A DNA stretch of 46,050 bases from assembly GCA_903878805.1 (NCBI GenBank), contig CAIRJF010000002.1, positions 1-46,050 of the forward strand, in the 5' to 3' direction. Shown here in pieces: positions 19,489 through 28,287 of this stretch (position 1 is the stretch's first letter; every line of letters starts with the position of its first letter). This stretch comes from an uncultured Verrucomicrobia subdivision 3 bacterium. Lineage in GTDB: Bacteria; Verrucomicrobiota; Verrucomicrobiia; Limisphaerales; UBA11358. The position numbers were made by a program, and so were the translations under genes. The notes under the pieces are model-generated. The model was given only the letters and a program-made list of their open reading frames with translations. It did no database searches and was not told the origin of the DNA.

Positions 19489-20717
19489 TTATTTTTCTTC
19501 CCATGCACCTTCGCCGCGACTTTCAGGCGCAGCGCGTTGAGCCGGATGAAGCCAGTGGCGTCGTCCTGGTTATAGGCCTTCGTCGGGTCGGCTTCCATCG
19601 TGGCGATGTGCGGATTGTAGAGGCTCACGGCGGATTTGCGGCCGCTGACCATGATGTTGCCCTTGTAGAGTTTCACGCGCACGGTGCCGGTGACGTTCTT
19701 CTGCGATTCCTCGACGTAAGCCTGGAGCGCGAGGCGTTCCGGCGCATACCAGAAACCGTTATAGACGAGCTCGGCATATTTCGGGATGAGCGCGTCGCGT
19801 TGGTGCATGACTTCGCGGTCCATCGTGAGGCTTTCCATCTGGCGATGCGCGAACAGCAGGATCGCGCCGCCGGGTGTCTCATACACGCCGCGCGATTTCA
19901 TGCCGACGAAGCGATTCTCGACCATGTCCACGCGGCCGACGCCGTGTTTGCCGCCGATCTTGTTCAGCGCTTTCATCACGCCGAGCGGATTGAGCTTCTT
20001 GCCGTTGACCGCGACGCAATCGCCCTTCACGAAATCGAGTTCGACGAACTCCGGCTTGTTGGGCGCGTCCTCAGGCAGCACGGAGAGCGTGGTGAAGTAA
20101 CTGCGATTCTTCAAATCGTAGGAGTCAAACCACGGATCTTCGAGGATGCCGGCTTCATAGGAAATGTGCAGGAGGTTGCGGTCCATCGAATACGGTTTCT
20201 TGGCGCTGGCCTGCACGGGAATCTTGTGCTTGGCGCAGTAATCAATCATCTCTTGGCGACCGGGGAATTCGGCGCGATAACGTTCGTCACGCCACGGGGC
20301 AATGACCTGCAAATCCGGCGCAAGCGCGGCGGCGGTGAGTTCGAAGCGGACTTGGTCGTTGCCCTTACCCGTCGCACCGTGTGCGATGGCGTCGGCCTTT
20401 TCTTTGCGGGCAATCTCCACCATGCGCTTGGCGATGAGCGGACGGGCGATGCTGGTGCCGAGAAAGTATTGGCCCTCATAAATCGCCCCGGCGCGCAGCA
20501 TGGGATAGATGAAGTCGCGGGCGAATTCTTCCTGAAGGTTATCAATGTAGATTTTGGAAGCACCGGTCTTGATGGCTTTGGCTTCGAGGCCGTCGAGTTC
20601 CTCTTCCTGCCCGATGTCGGCGCAAAAGCCGATCATCTCGGCGTTGTATTTTTCTTTGATCCACGACATCAAAACGGAAGTGTCGAGGCCACCGGAGTAA
20701 GCTAAAACAATTTTCAT
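19485..20717 (-). CDS. argG: Argininosuccinate synthase
   Basis: A 410-residue cytosolic enzyme that joins citrulline and aspartate using ATP, the penultimate step of arginine synthesis. The PP-loop [11 protein letters not shown] is at the N-terminus (residues 6-16), [13 protein letters not shown] is the conserved nucleotide/citrulline block, and the substrate loop [20 protein letters not shown] is intact. Length is normal for the type I family. The ATG at 20717 starts [10 protein letters not shown]. No argH or other arg gene is adjacent. The last bases overlap the start of the deoxyribosyltransferase/TIR-like gene. Confidence 0.96.
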   Translation of the reverse strand: MKIVLAYSGGLDTSVLMSWIKEKYNAEMIGFCADIGQEEELDGLEAKAIKTGASKIYIDNLQEEFARDFIYPMLRAGAIYEGQYFLGTSIARPLIAKRMVEIARKEKADAIAHGATGKGNDQVRFELTAAALAPDLQVIAPWRDERYRAEFPGRQEMIDYCAKHKIPVQASAKKPYSMDRNLLHISYEAGILEDPWFDSYDLKNRSYFTTLSVLPEDAPNKPEFVELDFVKGDCVAVNGKKLNPLGVMKALNKIGGKHGVGRVDMVENRFVGMKSRGVYETPGGAILLFAHRQMESLTMDREVMHQRDALIPKYAELVYNGFWYAPERLALQAYVEESQKNVTGTVRVKLYKGNIMVSGRKSAVSLYNPHIATMEADPTKAYNQDDATGFIRLNALRLKVAAKVHGKKNK

Positions 20718-20782
20718 GTGGCGGACATTCTAGCCATGCGCGGGAAGAGAACGCAAAATGGAAATTGTTTTTTGTCCGCCGC

Positions 20783-21490
20783 TCAAGGCAGGTTTTGCAG
20801 CCAGTTGGTGAGCGAGGTAAGGGCAAAAGTCATTTCACTGTCGTTATAGCCCTTATACCAATGCGCATGGCCGTCCGAGAAAAGGATGTTCTGTCCGCCG
20901 CTGTGGGCTTTCCATTGCACCTGGTCCTTAGCGGGCACGCCGGATTCGTTGCCGACGCAGTCCTGCACATAGTCGTCCTTGTCGCAATCGTTGGTGGCGA
21001 AGTAAGTGCCGTTGTCAATCGTATCGCCGGAGAGCACATACGCGGAGGTTAACTGGATCGAGGTGGATTTCACCGGCGCGAATTTTCCGTTCGCCGTCCA
21101 CACCGCGCGCACACCGTTGAAATAGTTGAAGGGCGACTGATTGGCGAGCGGCAACTGCACGTTGCCGGGGCAGTGATAGACATTGGTGCTTTGCGTGTAG
21201 CCGATGATTTGTTCCATCCAGCCGCGTAAACCGGAACCGTTTGGATCGTTCTGCCCCCACAAAATTTTTGTGCCGGACTGCGGATAAAACTCGTTGTTCT
21301 CGTCAGCAAACATCCGCAGACCGAGGCCGACCTGATGAAGATTGGAAGTGCAGGAAATCGTCCACGCCTTCTGTTTCGCCGAAGACAAGGCCGGCAGGAG
21401 CATCGCCGCCAAGATCGCGATGATGGCGATGACCACGAGCAATTCTATCAGCGTAAAGGCCACCCGCTCGTTGTTGGGAATTTGGCGCAT
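20783..21490 (-). CDS. Type II pseudopilin-like protein with H-x9-DG motif
   Basis: A 235-residue exported protein. The N-terminus has a short basic leader and the prepilin motif [21 protein letters not shown], with Glu at position +5 of the mature protein (about residue 16), followed by one long hydrophobic helix. The globular part is Cys-containing and ends with [17 protein letters not shown], an H-x9-DG pattern typical of the many pseudopilin-like proteins of Verrucomicrobia, Planctomycetes and Lentisphaerae. It would be processed by PilD and held in the inner membrane or envelope; its exact role is unknown. Monocistronic, upstream of argG on the same strand. Confidence 0.88.
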   Translation of the reverse strand: MRQIPNNERVAFTLIELLVVIAIIAILAAMLLPALSSAKQKAWTISCTSNLHQVGLGLRMFADENNEFYPQSGTKILWGQNDPNGSGLRGWMEQIIGYTQSTNVYHCPGNVQLPLANQSPFNYFNGVRAVWTANGKFAPVKSTSIQLTSAYVLSGDTIDNGTYFATNDCDKDDYVQDCVGNESGVPAKDQVQWKAHSGGQNILFSDGHAHWYKGYNDSEMTFALTSLTNWLQNLP

Positions 21491-21643
21491 AGTTTAGTTA
21501 ATCAGAAAAAAACGGGCGAAGACAATAACCCAAACGGGGTATTCAAAAATTCAATGACCGCTAACAATCTGATCAGGTTGAAAGGGTCATCGCGCTGCAT
21601 GAAGAAAAAGACGCCTGCGAACCGAACCACGTTACCAAATTTT

Positions 21644-22486
21644 TTACGGCGGAAAACCAATCGCCAACTTTACCGTCGAGTATTCGGGGTGAATTTTTCC
21701 ATCGCGCGTGCGGATGATTAAATCCGGTTCCGTCCACGTCTGGCCACGAAACCATTCCGGTAAATCTTCGGCGCGCATCATCCCGAACAAACCGATGAGA
21801 GACGGATCGCCTTCGCGAAAAACCACCGGACGCTTGCGGACGATGACTAATCCCGCCGCGCGCGCGCCAGCCTCGACGCGTGCGAGTTGCGCGGGTTCGT
21901 GCGGGAACACGCACGCGAAAAATCCGCCGCGCGCGAGATGTTTCGCAGCAGCGGCGCAATAATCGGCAATCGAACCGCGTAGTTCGAAACGGCAAGCGAC
22001 TTTTTGCGGATGCTCGCTTTGCAATCCGTCCGACAACGGCCAATACGGCGGGCTGCCGGTGATGAGGTCGAATTTTTCTTGGGCGCGTAAAATTTCCGGC
22101 GCGCGAAAATCGCCAGTGCGGATGTCGTAGCGGTCTTCGAGGCCGTTGTAGCGCGCGGACTTTTTGGCGAGCGTCACGCTTTCGGTTTGCGCCTCGACGG
22201 TAACAAATTTCGCGCCGGGCAAACGCCATGCGCAAATCATACCGACGGTTCCAATGCCGCTGCCGAGGTCGAGCGCGGTGCGCGCCGTGGGACACCAAGT
22301 CGTGCCATACCACGCGGTCAAAATGTCGTCGGATGAAAAACGGTGACCGTCGCGAAGCTGGAACAAGCGGAAATGTCCGCTGATGGCATCGAGTGTTTCG
22401 TGCGGCTCAATGGTGACTCCAGAATCCAAGCCGGGCGGAATCGGCCCCGGTTTCGTCCAGCCTTTGAAATGCGTTTCGGTGTTCAC
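21644..22486 (-). CDS. TrmN6-like SAM-dependent methyltransferase
   Basis: A 280-residue Rossmann-fold methyltransferase. Motif I is ALDLGSGIGTVG, the acidic end of strand 2 is VTVEAQTESV, and the catalytic (N/S)PPY motif reads GSPPYWP. This pattern fits the N6-adenine tRNA1(Val) methyltransferase family (YfiC/TrmN6), which modifies A37. The motif has Ser in place of Asn, which is accepted in several family members. The start codon is GTG (complement of 22484-22486). It lies 7 bp upstream of the CDF transporter's stop, on the same strand, so the two may be co-transcribed. Confidence 0.82.
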   Translation of the reverse strand: MNTETHFKGWTKPGPIPPGLDSGVTIEPHETLDAISGHFRLFQLRDGHRFSSDDILTAWYGTTWCPTARTALDLGSGIGTVGMICAWRLPGAKFVTVEAQTESVTLAKKSARYNGLEDRYDIRTGDFRAPEILRAQEKFDLITGSPPYWPLSDGLQSEHPQKVACRFELRGSIADYCAAAAKHLARGGFFACVFPHEPAQLARVEAGARAAGLVIVRKRPVVFREGDPSLIGLFGMMRAEDLPEWFRGQTWTEPDLIIRTRDGKIHPEYSTVKLAIGFPP

Positions 22487-22492
22487 GAAAAT

Positions 22493-23377
22493 TTACTCGT
22501 TCACCTTGCGCGGTTCGATGTGGATGAGCACGTCGCGCACGGACGGAATTTCTGCGCGCACCTTATTTTTCACTTCATGGCCAATGCGATGAGAGTTTTC
22601 TACAGTCATTTGCGGGTCAACTTCGACGTGCATGTCCACGAAGAATTGATAACCCATCTTGCGCACAAAACATTTTTCTACGCCGTCCACGCCGGGGATT
22701 TTTTCGGCGGCGGAACGAATTTTCCCAATGAGTTCGCGGTCGGGCGAGCGATCCATGAGTTCGTTGAAGGCGGGACGGAGCAGCCGCCAGCCGTTCCACG
22801 CAATAACGGCGGCGGCGGCGACGGCGGCCCAGTTGTCCGCCGCTTCGTAGCCTTTGCCGCCGATGAGCGAAATACTGATGCCGAGAAATGCGGCGGCAGA
22901 AGTGATGGCGTCGCTGCGATGATGCCACGCGTCGGTTTCCACAGCGGAACTGGAAACAGTTTCCGATTCACGCAGCACGAAGCGGAACAGGGTTTCTTTC
23001 ACGCCGATGACGATGATGAGAATCACCAATGTCCACGGCGATGGCGCAATACGCGGCGCATTTAATTCATGCAGCGCATTGAAGGCGATCCACGCGGCGG
23101 CGAGCAAAAGCATGACCGAAACAAGCGCGGCGGAAAGTGGTTCCGCTTTGCCGTGGCCGTAGGGATGATCTTCGTCCGGCGGTGTTTCAGCGACAACGAG
23201 TCCGCGCCAGACGATGATGGAACTGAAAATATCCGCGAGCGATTCCACCGCGTCGGCGATGAGCGCCTGCGAATGACCGAGAATGCCCGCGAGAAATTTC
23301 GCGACGGTCAGCGCGACATTCGCGGCGAGACCGAGGAACGTGGCGCGCAGACTGCGTTGGAGGCGGGCGGTTGGCAC
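22493..23377 (-). CDS. Cation diffusion facilitator transporter
   Basis: A 294-residue CDF-family inner-membrane protein that exports divalent metals by proton antiport. Six membrane helices can be placed. The metal-site motif in the second helix is ALIADAVESLADI, the cytosolic HPYGHGKAEPL loop follows, and the fifth-helix site is DAWHHRSDAITS. The C-terminal cytoplasmic domain runs from about residue 205 (GVDGVEKCFVRKMG) to HIEPRKVNE. The metal cannot be decided; the motif set resembles FieF/MamB-like members. GTG at 23377 or TTG at 23383 may be the start; no strong ribosome-binding site decides it. Confidence 0.87.
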   Translation of the reverse strand: MPTARLQRSLRATFLGLAANVALTVAKFLAGILGHSQALIADAVESLADIFSSIIVWRGLVVAETPPDEDHPYGHGKAEPLSAALVSVMLLLAAAWIAFNALHELNAPRIAPSPWTLVILIIVIGVKETLFRFVLRESETVSSSAVETDAWHHRSDAITSAAAFLGISISLIGGKGYEAADNWAAVAAAAVIAWNGWRLLRPAFNELMDRSPDRELIGKIRSAAEKIPGVDGVEKCFVRKMGYQFFVDMHVEVDPQMTVENSHRIGHEVKNKVRAEIPSVRDVLIHIEPRKVNE

Positions 23378-23414
23378 GCACAAATTATTAAACGCAATCA
23401 GAATAAAAACAAAT

Positions 23415-23473
23415 CGCTAATCTCCGCTCATCCTCGCTAATTTTATATCAGCAGAGATGAGCGACGATTAGCG
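23415..23473. terminator. Imperfect stem-loop between CDF and DUF1015 genes
   Basis: CGCTAATC-TC-CGCTCATC pairs with GATGAGCG-AC-GATTAGCG, two 8-bp helices with an internal 2x2 mismatch and a 23-nt loop. It is behind the DUF1015 stop on the reverse strand and may end that transcript, but there is no clear T-run. Confidence 0.4.
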
Positions 23474-23491
23474 GTTGAAAAACCGGCCGAC

Positions 23492-24706
23492 TCAGATCAG
23501 GTGGCAAAACATCGCGTCACGCAGCTTCGGCTCGAACCAAGTGCTTTTCGGCGGCATGATGCCGCCGGCGTCGGCGATTTGCATGAGGTCTTCGATGCTC
23601 GTGGGAAACATTGAGAACGCACAAGCGTATTCGCCGCTGTTCACGAGCTTTTCCAGCTCCGCCGTGCCGCGGATGCCGCCGACAAAATTGATTTTTTTAC
23701 TCGTGCGCGGATCGTCAATGCCGAAGATGGGCGCGAGCACATTTTTTTGCAACAGCGTCACGTCGAGCTTTTCAATCGGGTCGTCAATCAGCGTGAATTC
23801 CCGCTTGAAGTCGAGCCGGTGCCAGTTGCCCTGGAAAAAAAACCCGAGCTGATGCTTGCGTTTGGGCGAGGCCTCGCCGACGCGGATGATTTCAAAAACG
23901 GTTTCCAGCTTCCGAATCAGTTCGAGCGGCGTGAGGCCGTTCAAATCTTTCAACACGCGGTTGTAGGGCAGAATCTGCATCTGGTTATGCGGAAAAATCA
24001 CGGCGAGAAATTGGCCGCTGTGTCCCGCGCCTTTGCGCGACTTGAAAACGCGCCCCGCCGCCGCGCTGCGGTGATGGCCGTCCGCGATGTAAAGCGCCGG
24101 AATCTGCGCGAACTGCGCCGCGACAAAGGCGATTTCGTCCGCGCTGGAAATCGTCCACGATGTGTGACGCACCCCATCTGCGCCAGTGAAATCCACGGCG
24201 GGTGTTTCGGAAATTTTCTTCGTGACGAATGCATCGAAGTTTTCTGAGGCGCGATAGGTCAAAAATACCGGTCCGGTTTGCGAGTTGAGCGCCTCGATGT
24301 GGCGCACACGATCATCTTCTTTGTCCACGCGCGTGAGTTCATGCTTCTTGATGATGTTCGCCAAATACTCTTCGCAACTCGCGGCGGCGACGAGGCCGAC
24401 TTGCGCGTGTTTGCCCATGACTTGCCGATACAAATAAAAACTCGGGTGCGAATCCTGTTTGAGCGCGCCTTGCGAAATGAGTTTCTGAAAGTTTTCTGCG
24501 CCCTTCGCGTAAACGGCGGGCGAATACAAATCCGTGCCAGCGGGCAGATCAATCTCCGGTTTGCTGACGTGGAGAAAGCTGAGCGGCTTGCCAGCGGCCA
24601 TTTCGCGCGCCTCGTCGGACGACATCACGTCGTAAGGCAGTTCGCAGATTTGGGCGGCGAGTTCGGGTTGCGGTCGCAGAGCGGCAAAAGGTTTTAAGGT
24701 GACCAT
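23492..24706 (-). CDS. DUF1015 family protein
   Basis: A 404-residue protein matching DUF1015: KPFAALRPQPELAAQICELPYDVMSSDEAREMA at the N-terminus, SFYLYRQ in the middle, and YIADGHHRSAAAGRVF near residue 210 with a conserved GHHR. The function of this family is not established in what I know. The C-terminal half (LQKNVLAPIFGIDDPRTSKKINFVGG) is also well kept. The ATG at 24706 gives MVTLKPFAALRP; a longer start adds ten residues with no family match. It is divergent from rpmB. Confidence 0.85.
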   Translation of the reverse strand: MVTLKPFAALRPQPELAAQICELPYDVMSSDEAREMAAGKPLSFLHVSKPEIDLPAGTDLYSPAVYAKGAENFQKLISQGALKQDSHPSFYLYRQVMGKHAQVGLVAAASCEEYLANIIKKHELTRVDKEDDRVRHIEALNSQTGPVFLTYRASENFDAFVTKKISETPAVDFTGADGVRHTSWTISSADEIAFVAAQFAQIPALYIADGHHRSAAAGRVFKSRKGAGHSGQFLAVIFPHNQMQILPYNRVLKDLNGLTPLELIRKLETVFEIIRVGEASPKRKHQLGFFFQGNWHRLDFKREFTLIDDPIEKLDVTLLQKNVLAPIFGIDDPRTSKKINFVGGIRGTAELEKLVNSGEYACAFSMFPTSIEDLMQIADAGGIMPPKSTWFEPKLRDAMFCHLI

Positions 24707-24837
24707 AAAATCAGGTGGTGAAGATACGTTTGGCACGCGGCAAAGGCACGCAGAATTTCCCGGAAAAAGAACTTGTCACCGCGCGATTCCCTGATAGGCT
24801 CTGCGGCTCGAAACAAGAAAAAGCGAAAGAAAAATTT

Positions 24838-25113
24838 ATGGCACGCATTTGTGAATTGACCGGCAAACGCCCGATGAAGGGCAGCATCATCTGGCGCTCG
24901 GGTAAATCCAAGAAGTCCGGCGGTATCGGCACGCACATCACCGCGATCACCAAGCGCAAATTCCATGTGAATTTGCAGCGCGTGAAAGCGCTTCTGCCGA
25001 GCGGCGAAGTCCGCTACATCCGCGTTTCCGCCGCCGCCCTCAAGCAAGGCATCGTCACCAAAGCGCCCAAGCGCACCTGGAAAAAAGGCGACGAAGCGAA
25101 GAAGAAGGCTTAA
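24838..25113 (+). CDS. rpmB: 50S ribosomal protein L28
   Basis: The 91-residue L28 begins with the family signature MARICELTGKRPMKGS and continues with TKRKFHVNLQRVKALLPSGEVRYIRVSAAAL. It binds 23S rRNA in the large subunit. Only one Cys is present, so the zinc-binding C+ form is absent. It has a basic tail ending DEAKKKA. A strong terminator follows; the mqnC 3' fragment begins at the base after its T-run. It is alone here, without rpmG. Confidence 0.95.
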   Translation: MARICELTGKRPMKGSIIWRSGKSKKSGGIGTHITAITKRKFHVNLQRVKALLPSGEVRYIRVSAAALKQGIVTKAPKRTWKKGDEAKKKA

Positions 25114-25134
25114 GCCAAACCAGCCAACCATTTC

Positions 25135-25163
25135 AAAGCGAGGTCTAACGGCCTCGCTTTTTT
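25135..25163 (+). terminator. Rho-independent terminator of rpmB
   Basis: AAAGCGAGG pairs perfectly with CCTCGCTTT around an 8-nt loop, with T continuing to base 25162. Homology with the mqnC 3' end begins at 25164, directly behind it. Confidence 0.85.
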
Positions 25164-25387
25164 ACTTCACGAACATCCAAAGTTCGTGGGTCACGGAAGG
25201 TTTGGAAATCGGTCAGGTCGCTTTGAAATATGGCGCGAACGATTTGGGCAGCATCATGATTGAGGAAAATATCGTCTCGCAGGCGGGCACGACGTTCCAC
25301 ATGACCGTGCCGGACATGCACTGGCTCATCAGCGACCTCGGCTACGAACCGCATCAACGCGACAATTGGTATCGGTTGGTGAATTGA
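25164..25387 (+). pseudogene. Inverted duplicate of the 3' end of mqnC
   Basis: These 224 bp align without gaps to the reverse complement of 2771-2994, the last 74 codons and stop of mqnC. I count 16 mismatches (about 93% identity). Thirteen are synonymous; three change the protein (Gln to Glu, Val to Ile, Arg to Trp). Homology stops within a few bases after the stop codon and starts exactly after the rpmB terminator. No start codon or ribosome-binding site suited to a gene is present, and the radical-SAM core is missing, so it should be non-functional by itself. The mostly synonymous differences say the piece diverged while part of a working gene. Confidence 0.9.
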
Positions 25388-25442
25388 ACTGAGTGGCGTC
25401 TACCATTTTTCGCCATGCAGACGTTGAAGAAAAAAATTAAGG

Positions 25443-25481
25443 GCGGCTCCAGCGTTTTAACACTGGAGCCGCTTGTTTTTT
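25443..25481. terminator. Bidirectional stem-loop
   Basis: A perfect 10-bp stem GCGGCTCCAG / CTGGAGCCGC with a 10-nt loop, followed by TTGTTTTTT on the forward strand and TTAATTTTTTT on the reverse. It would end the small Zn-ribbon gene on the reverse strand. Confidence 0.75.
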
Positions 25482-25764
25482 ATGGTTTGCGGCGACCGCG
25501 ACCAAATAACCAACCTCTTTGACCACAGCGTCCGTGGATATGCCACATCAACGCTTTTCCTGGTGGTATTGGGCGGATTACTCGGTTCTTCTGTCTCACC
25601 CTACTGCAGATGACGACAGGTTCACCGCAACGCAGGCACGGTTTTTCCGTTACCATTGGTGCTTCCTGTTCTATCGAGCTTTTTGTTTGACGGAGATTTG
25701 CGAGGTGTGCTAATTCTAGCACTCGTTCAATCGCGGAAATCCTCCGCTTCTCTGATTTGCTCAA
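25480..25764 (-). CDS. Small putative zinc-ribbon protein downstream of dnaN
   Basis: I do not recognise this protein. The longest frame starts at a TTG (25764, 94 residues). A shorter one starts at ATG 25656 (58 residues) and has a good AGGA ribosome-binding site eight bases before it. The N-terminal 36 residues of the long form read as one amphipathic helix. The C-terminal part contains CLRCGEPVVIC and a later HIHGRCGQRGW, which could bind zinc with three Cys and one or two His. It ends in a basic GRGRRKP tail. It lies behind the dnaN terminator on the same strand and just before a bidirectional terminator, so it should have its own promoter or depend on read-through. Confidence 0.5.
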   Translation of the reverse strand: MSKSEKRRISAIERVLELAHLANLRQTKSSIEQEAPMVTEKPCLRCGEPVVICSRVRQKNRVIRPIPPGKALMWHIHGRCGQRGWLFGRGRRKP

Positions 25765-25783
25765 TTTTAATCAGAGAATTAAT

Positions 25784-25813
25784 TACCCTCAACGGCTGTA
25801 ACCGTTGAGGGTA
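25784..25813 (-). terminator. Terminator of dnaN
   Basis: TACCCTCAACGG pairs with CCGTTGAGGGTA over 12 bp around a 6-nt loop, five bases beyond the dnaN stop codon. The reverse-strand sequence after it is AT-rich (ATTAATTCTC). Confidence 0.7.
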
Positions 25814-25818
25814 AATTT

Positions 25819-26925
25819 TTAATTCAACCGCATTGGCATGACGACGTAGAGGAACGGCCCGTTGATCTTCACCACGCCGGGGCTGAGTTCGTCAATCAGC
25901 TCGATGAACACTTCGTCCTCGGTCAACGCGTTGAGCGGGTCAATGAGGTAACGCGGATTGAAGGCGATGGCGAGTTCCTTGCCCTTGTAATTGATGGCCA
26001 TCGTCTCGCGCGCTTCGCCGACTTCGGGCGAATTCGCGGTTATGGTCAGCAGATTTTTGCCGAAGGCGAGCTTGACGGAATTCGCCTTCTCGCTGGTCAT
26101 GATTTCCGCGCGGCGCAACGCCTGCACGAGTTCTTCGCGGCCAACGCCGATGCGTTCCTTAGCTTCGCCGGGAATAACCTGTCGGTAATTCGGATAATTT
26201 CCTTCAATCAACTTGGTAATGAGCAACACGGAAAAACTGGTTTCGTTCTTGAGCGCGAAGGAGGCCTGATTTTCGCCGAACTTGAGTTCCACGTCGCCTT
26301 TGTCTTGCAGCAAACGGTTGAGTTCATTGACCGCTTTGGCCGGCACGATGAATTCGCCCGCGCTCTTTTCAGAAATGTCCACTTCCTCGTCCACAAGCGC
26401 GAGGCGGCGGCCATCGGTCGCGACAAATGTCATCTTACCTTCCTTGAGGCTGATGAAAATACCATTGAGAACATAGCGTGATTCGTCGGTGGAGACGGCA
26501 AAACTCGTTTTGCGGATCATCCCGCGAATATTTTCCTGGGGCAGAGAAACTTTCTTGTCGTCCTTAAATTTCGGCAACGGCGGAAATTCATCGGCGGCCA
26601 GTCCGTGAATTTTGAAAAATGACGATCCGCTGCGGATGCTGGAAAGATTTTTGTCGTCCGTTTCAATTTCGATTTCGCCCTGCAGCTCGCGCACGATGCC
26701 GAAGAGTTTTTTGACGGGCAACGTGGTGGCTCCTGGCTTGGTCACCTTGGCTTCGACCTTACACGCGACGGTGACATCAAGGTCGGTCGCGGTAAACTCA
26801 ACGTGGCTGCCCTCAGCGCGAATGAGCACGTTCGAGAGAATGGGCAGCGTGGTGCGCGTGCTGACGACATTTTGCACTGCTTGCAATCCGGCGATGATTT
26901 GGTCTTTGGTAATCGTGAGGTTCAT
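25819..26925 (-). CDS. dnaN: DNA polymerase III beta sliding clamp
   Basis: This 368-residue ring subunit holds the replicative polymerase on DNA. The three domains can be read in order: MNLTITKDQIIAGLQAVQNVVSTRTTLPILSN, then the central FIVPAKAVNELNRLL, then the C-terminal NPRYLIDPLNAL and the final VVMPMRLN, whose P-M-R tail forms part of the partner-binding pocket. Length is normal. The ATG at 26925 is clear. Upstream lies an AT-rich 180 bp with a possible TATTAT/TATAAG promoter near the start. dnaA and recF, common neighbours, are not in the window. Confidence 0.96.
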   Translation of the reverse strand: MNLTITKDQIIAGLQAVQNVVSTRTTLPILSNVLIRAEGSHVEFTATDLDVTVACKVEAKVTKPGATTLPVKKLFGIVRELQGEIEIETDDKNLSSIRSGSSFFKIHGLAADEFPPLPKFKDDKKVSLPQENIRGMIRKTSFAVSTDESRYVLNGIFISLKEGKMTFVATDGRRLALVDEEVDISEKSAGEFIVPAKAVNELNRLLQDKGDVELKFGENQASFALKNETSFSVLLITKLIEGNYPNYRQVIPGEAKERIGVGREELVQALRRAEIMTSEKANSVKLAFGKNLLTITANSPEVGEARETMAINYKGKELAIAFNPRYLIDPLNALTEDEVFIELIDELSPGVVKINGPFLYVVMPMRLN

Positions 26926-27109
26926 GCGCTTATAATATTCTGTCTTCTTAAAAAAATTCTATTCTTATTAAGGGATGTGAACAAGCCTAACAACTTTCAA
27001 CCGCTTAATTTTCACAGGCAAAATCTTAATTTTTTATCTGTGACCAGTTCAAGCTATATGAGCCGAAAAAAATAAAAAGTCAAAGTTGTTGGAACTATCA
27101 ACAAGTCAT
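26926..27109. promoter_or_regulatory. AT-rich region upstream of dnaN
   Basis: This 184-bp gap is much richer in A/T than its surroundings. It carries one DnaA-box-like site (TTGTTCACA on the reverse strand, 26976-26984), a weaker one (TCATTCACA, 27106-27114) and an inverted pair TTGTTG/CAACAA around 27086-27104. It most likely holds the dnaN promoter. An origin cannot be claimed from two weak boxes. Confidence 0.35.
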
Positions 27110-28276
27110 TCACAAACGGCTCGCAGGTTTTCCGGCGAGTTGTACGCGGCGGATGACTTCCGGCAAAACCGAGATGATAAAATCCACTTCCGCCGCTGTC
27201 GAATCGCGTCCCAGCGAAAAACGCACGAGCGAATTAGCCAAATCCTTTTTTCCGATCGCCAAAATAACATGGCTCGGCTCCAACGAACCGGCGGAACAGG
27301 CCGAACCGCTCGAGACGCAAATGCCTTCCACGTCCAAACCCGCCATCAAAGCGATGCCATCTGAACCGCGCACGACGAAAGAAAGTGTGTTGGACAAACA
27401 GTTTTCGCGCGGACTCACAATTTCGCAGCCGTCTATTTTTTCAACTGCCGCCGCCAATTTTAACAAGTGTTCCTGTAATTTAGACTTGGAAAAAACCGGC
27501 GGCTTCACACATTTTTCCAGCGCCGCGACTAAACCGATGATGGCCGGAAGATTTTCTGTGCCGGCGCGGCGTTCATTTTCGTGACCGCCGCCAAACAGTA
27601 TGGGATCAGGATGCAGCGGTGATTTGATGTAAAGCAAACCCGCGCCTTTTGGCCCGTGAAATTTGTGCGCGCAAATGGAAACCAGGTCGGCATTGAATTG
27701 CGAAATGTTTTCAAACGGTTCTTTGCCGAACCACTGAACAGCATCGGATTGGAAAACAATTCCGCGCTCACGACAGATGGCGCCAAGTTCCGCAACCGGC
27801 TGAATGGTGCCGATTTCATTGTTCGCGGCCATGATTGAAACCAGAATCGTGTCGGCGCGAATCGCTTTCAGCAAATCATCGGGCGCAACGCGGCCAGCGG
27901 AATTCACCGGCAAGCGCGTGACTGCAAAACCTTCTTTTTTTTCCAAATAGTCGAACGATTGCAACACCGCGTCGTGCTCGACGGCGGAAGTGATGAGATG
28001 TTTTCCTTTCCCTTTGAGCGCGCGCGCCGTGCCGAAGATGGCGAGATTGTTCGCCTCAGTTCCGCCGCTGGTGAAAATGATTTCACTCGGTTTTGCGCCC
28101 AGAAATTTCGCCGCGCGATCGCGGGCGTCGTCGAGCAATGCGCGCGCTTTGCGGCCGACGTGATGGACGCTCGAAGGATTGCCCCAAAATTCATCCAGAA
28201 ACGGCAGCATCGCCGCGCGCACGTCCGCGTCGAGCGGTGTGGTGGCGTTGTAATCGAAATAAACGGTGCGCGACAT
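27110..28276 (-). CDS. Cysteine desulfurase (NifS/IscS-like)
   Basis: A PLP-dependent class V aminotransferase-fold enzyme of 388 residues that takes sulfur from cysteine for FeS clusters and thiolated tRNAs. It has YFDYNATTP at the N-terminus, FTSGGTEANNLAI, the PLP lysine in CAHKFHGPKGAG, and the sulfur-accepting cysteine in SSGSACSAGSLEPSHV. The short active-site loop is of the group I (IscS/NifS) type. No iscU, mnmA or other FeS genes are adjacent. The ATG at 28276 is preferred to a TTG two codons upstream. Divergent from trpF across a 78-bp region rich in 7-bp repeats. Confidence 0.93.
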   Translation of the reverse strand: MSRTVYFDYNATTPLDADVRAAMLPFLDEFWGNPSSVHHVGRKARALLDDARDRAAKFLGAKPSEIIFTSGGTEANNLAIFGTARALKGKGKHLITSAVEHDAVLQSFDYLEKKEGFAVTRLPVNSAGRVAPDDLLKAIRADTILVSIMAANNEIGTIQPVAELGAICRERGIVFQSDAVQWFGKEPFENISQFNADLVSICAHKFHGPKGAGLLYIKSPLHPDPILFGGGHENERRAGTENLPAIIGLVAALEKCVKPPVFSKSKLQEHLLKLAAAVEKIDGCEIVSPRENCLSNTLSFVVRGSDGIALMAGLDVEGICVSSGSACSAGSLEPSHVILAIGKKDLANSLVRFSLGRDSTAAEVDFIISVLPEVIRRVQLAGKPASRL

Positions 28277-28287
28277 TGGCAATTTCA

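Noticed and set aside
19434-20705. Long forward open frame of 423 codons
   Set aside because: It is the reverse of argG, with no family motif. Long shadow frames are common in this GC-rich DNA.
25388-25442. Possible short gene starting at the ATG near 25415
   Set aside because: It would run straight into the bidirectional stem-loop and encodes a basic peptide without any recognisable feature.
25519-25713. Forward-strand open frame of 64 codons
   Set aside because: It is antisense to the small zinc-ribbon candidate, which has the better start and the Cys/His pattern.
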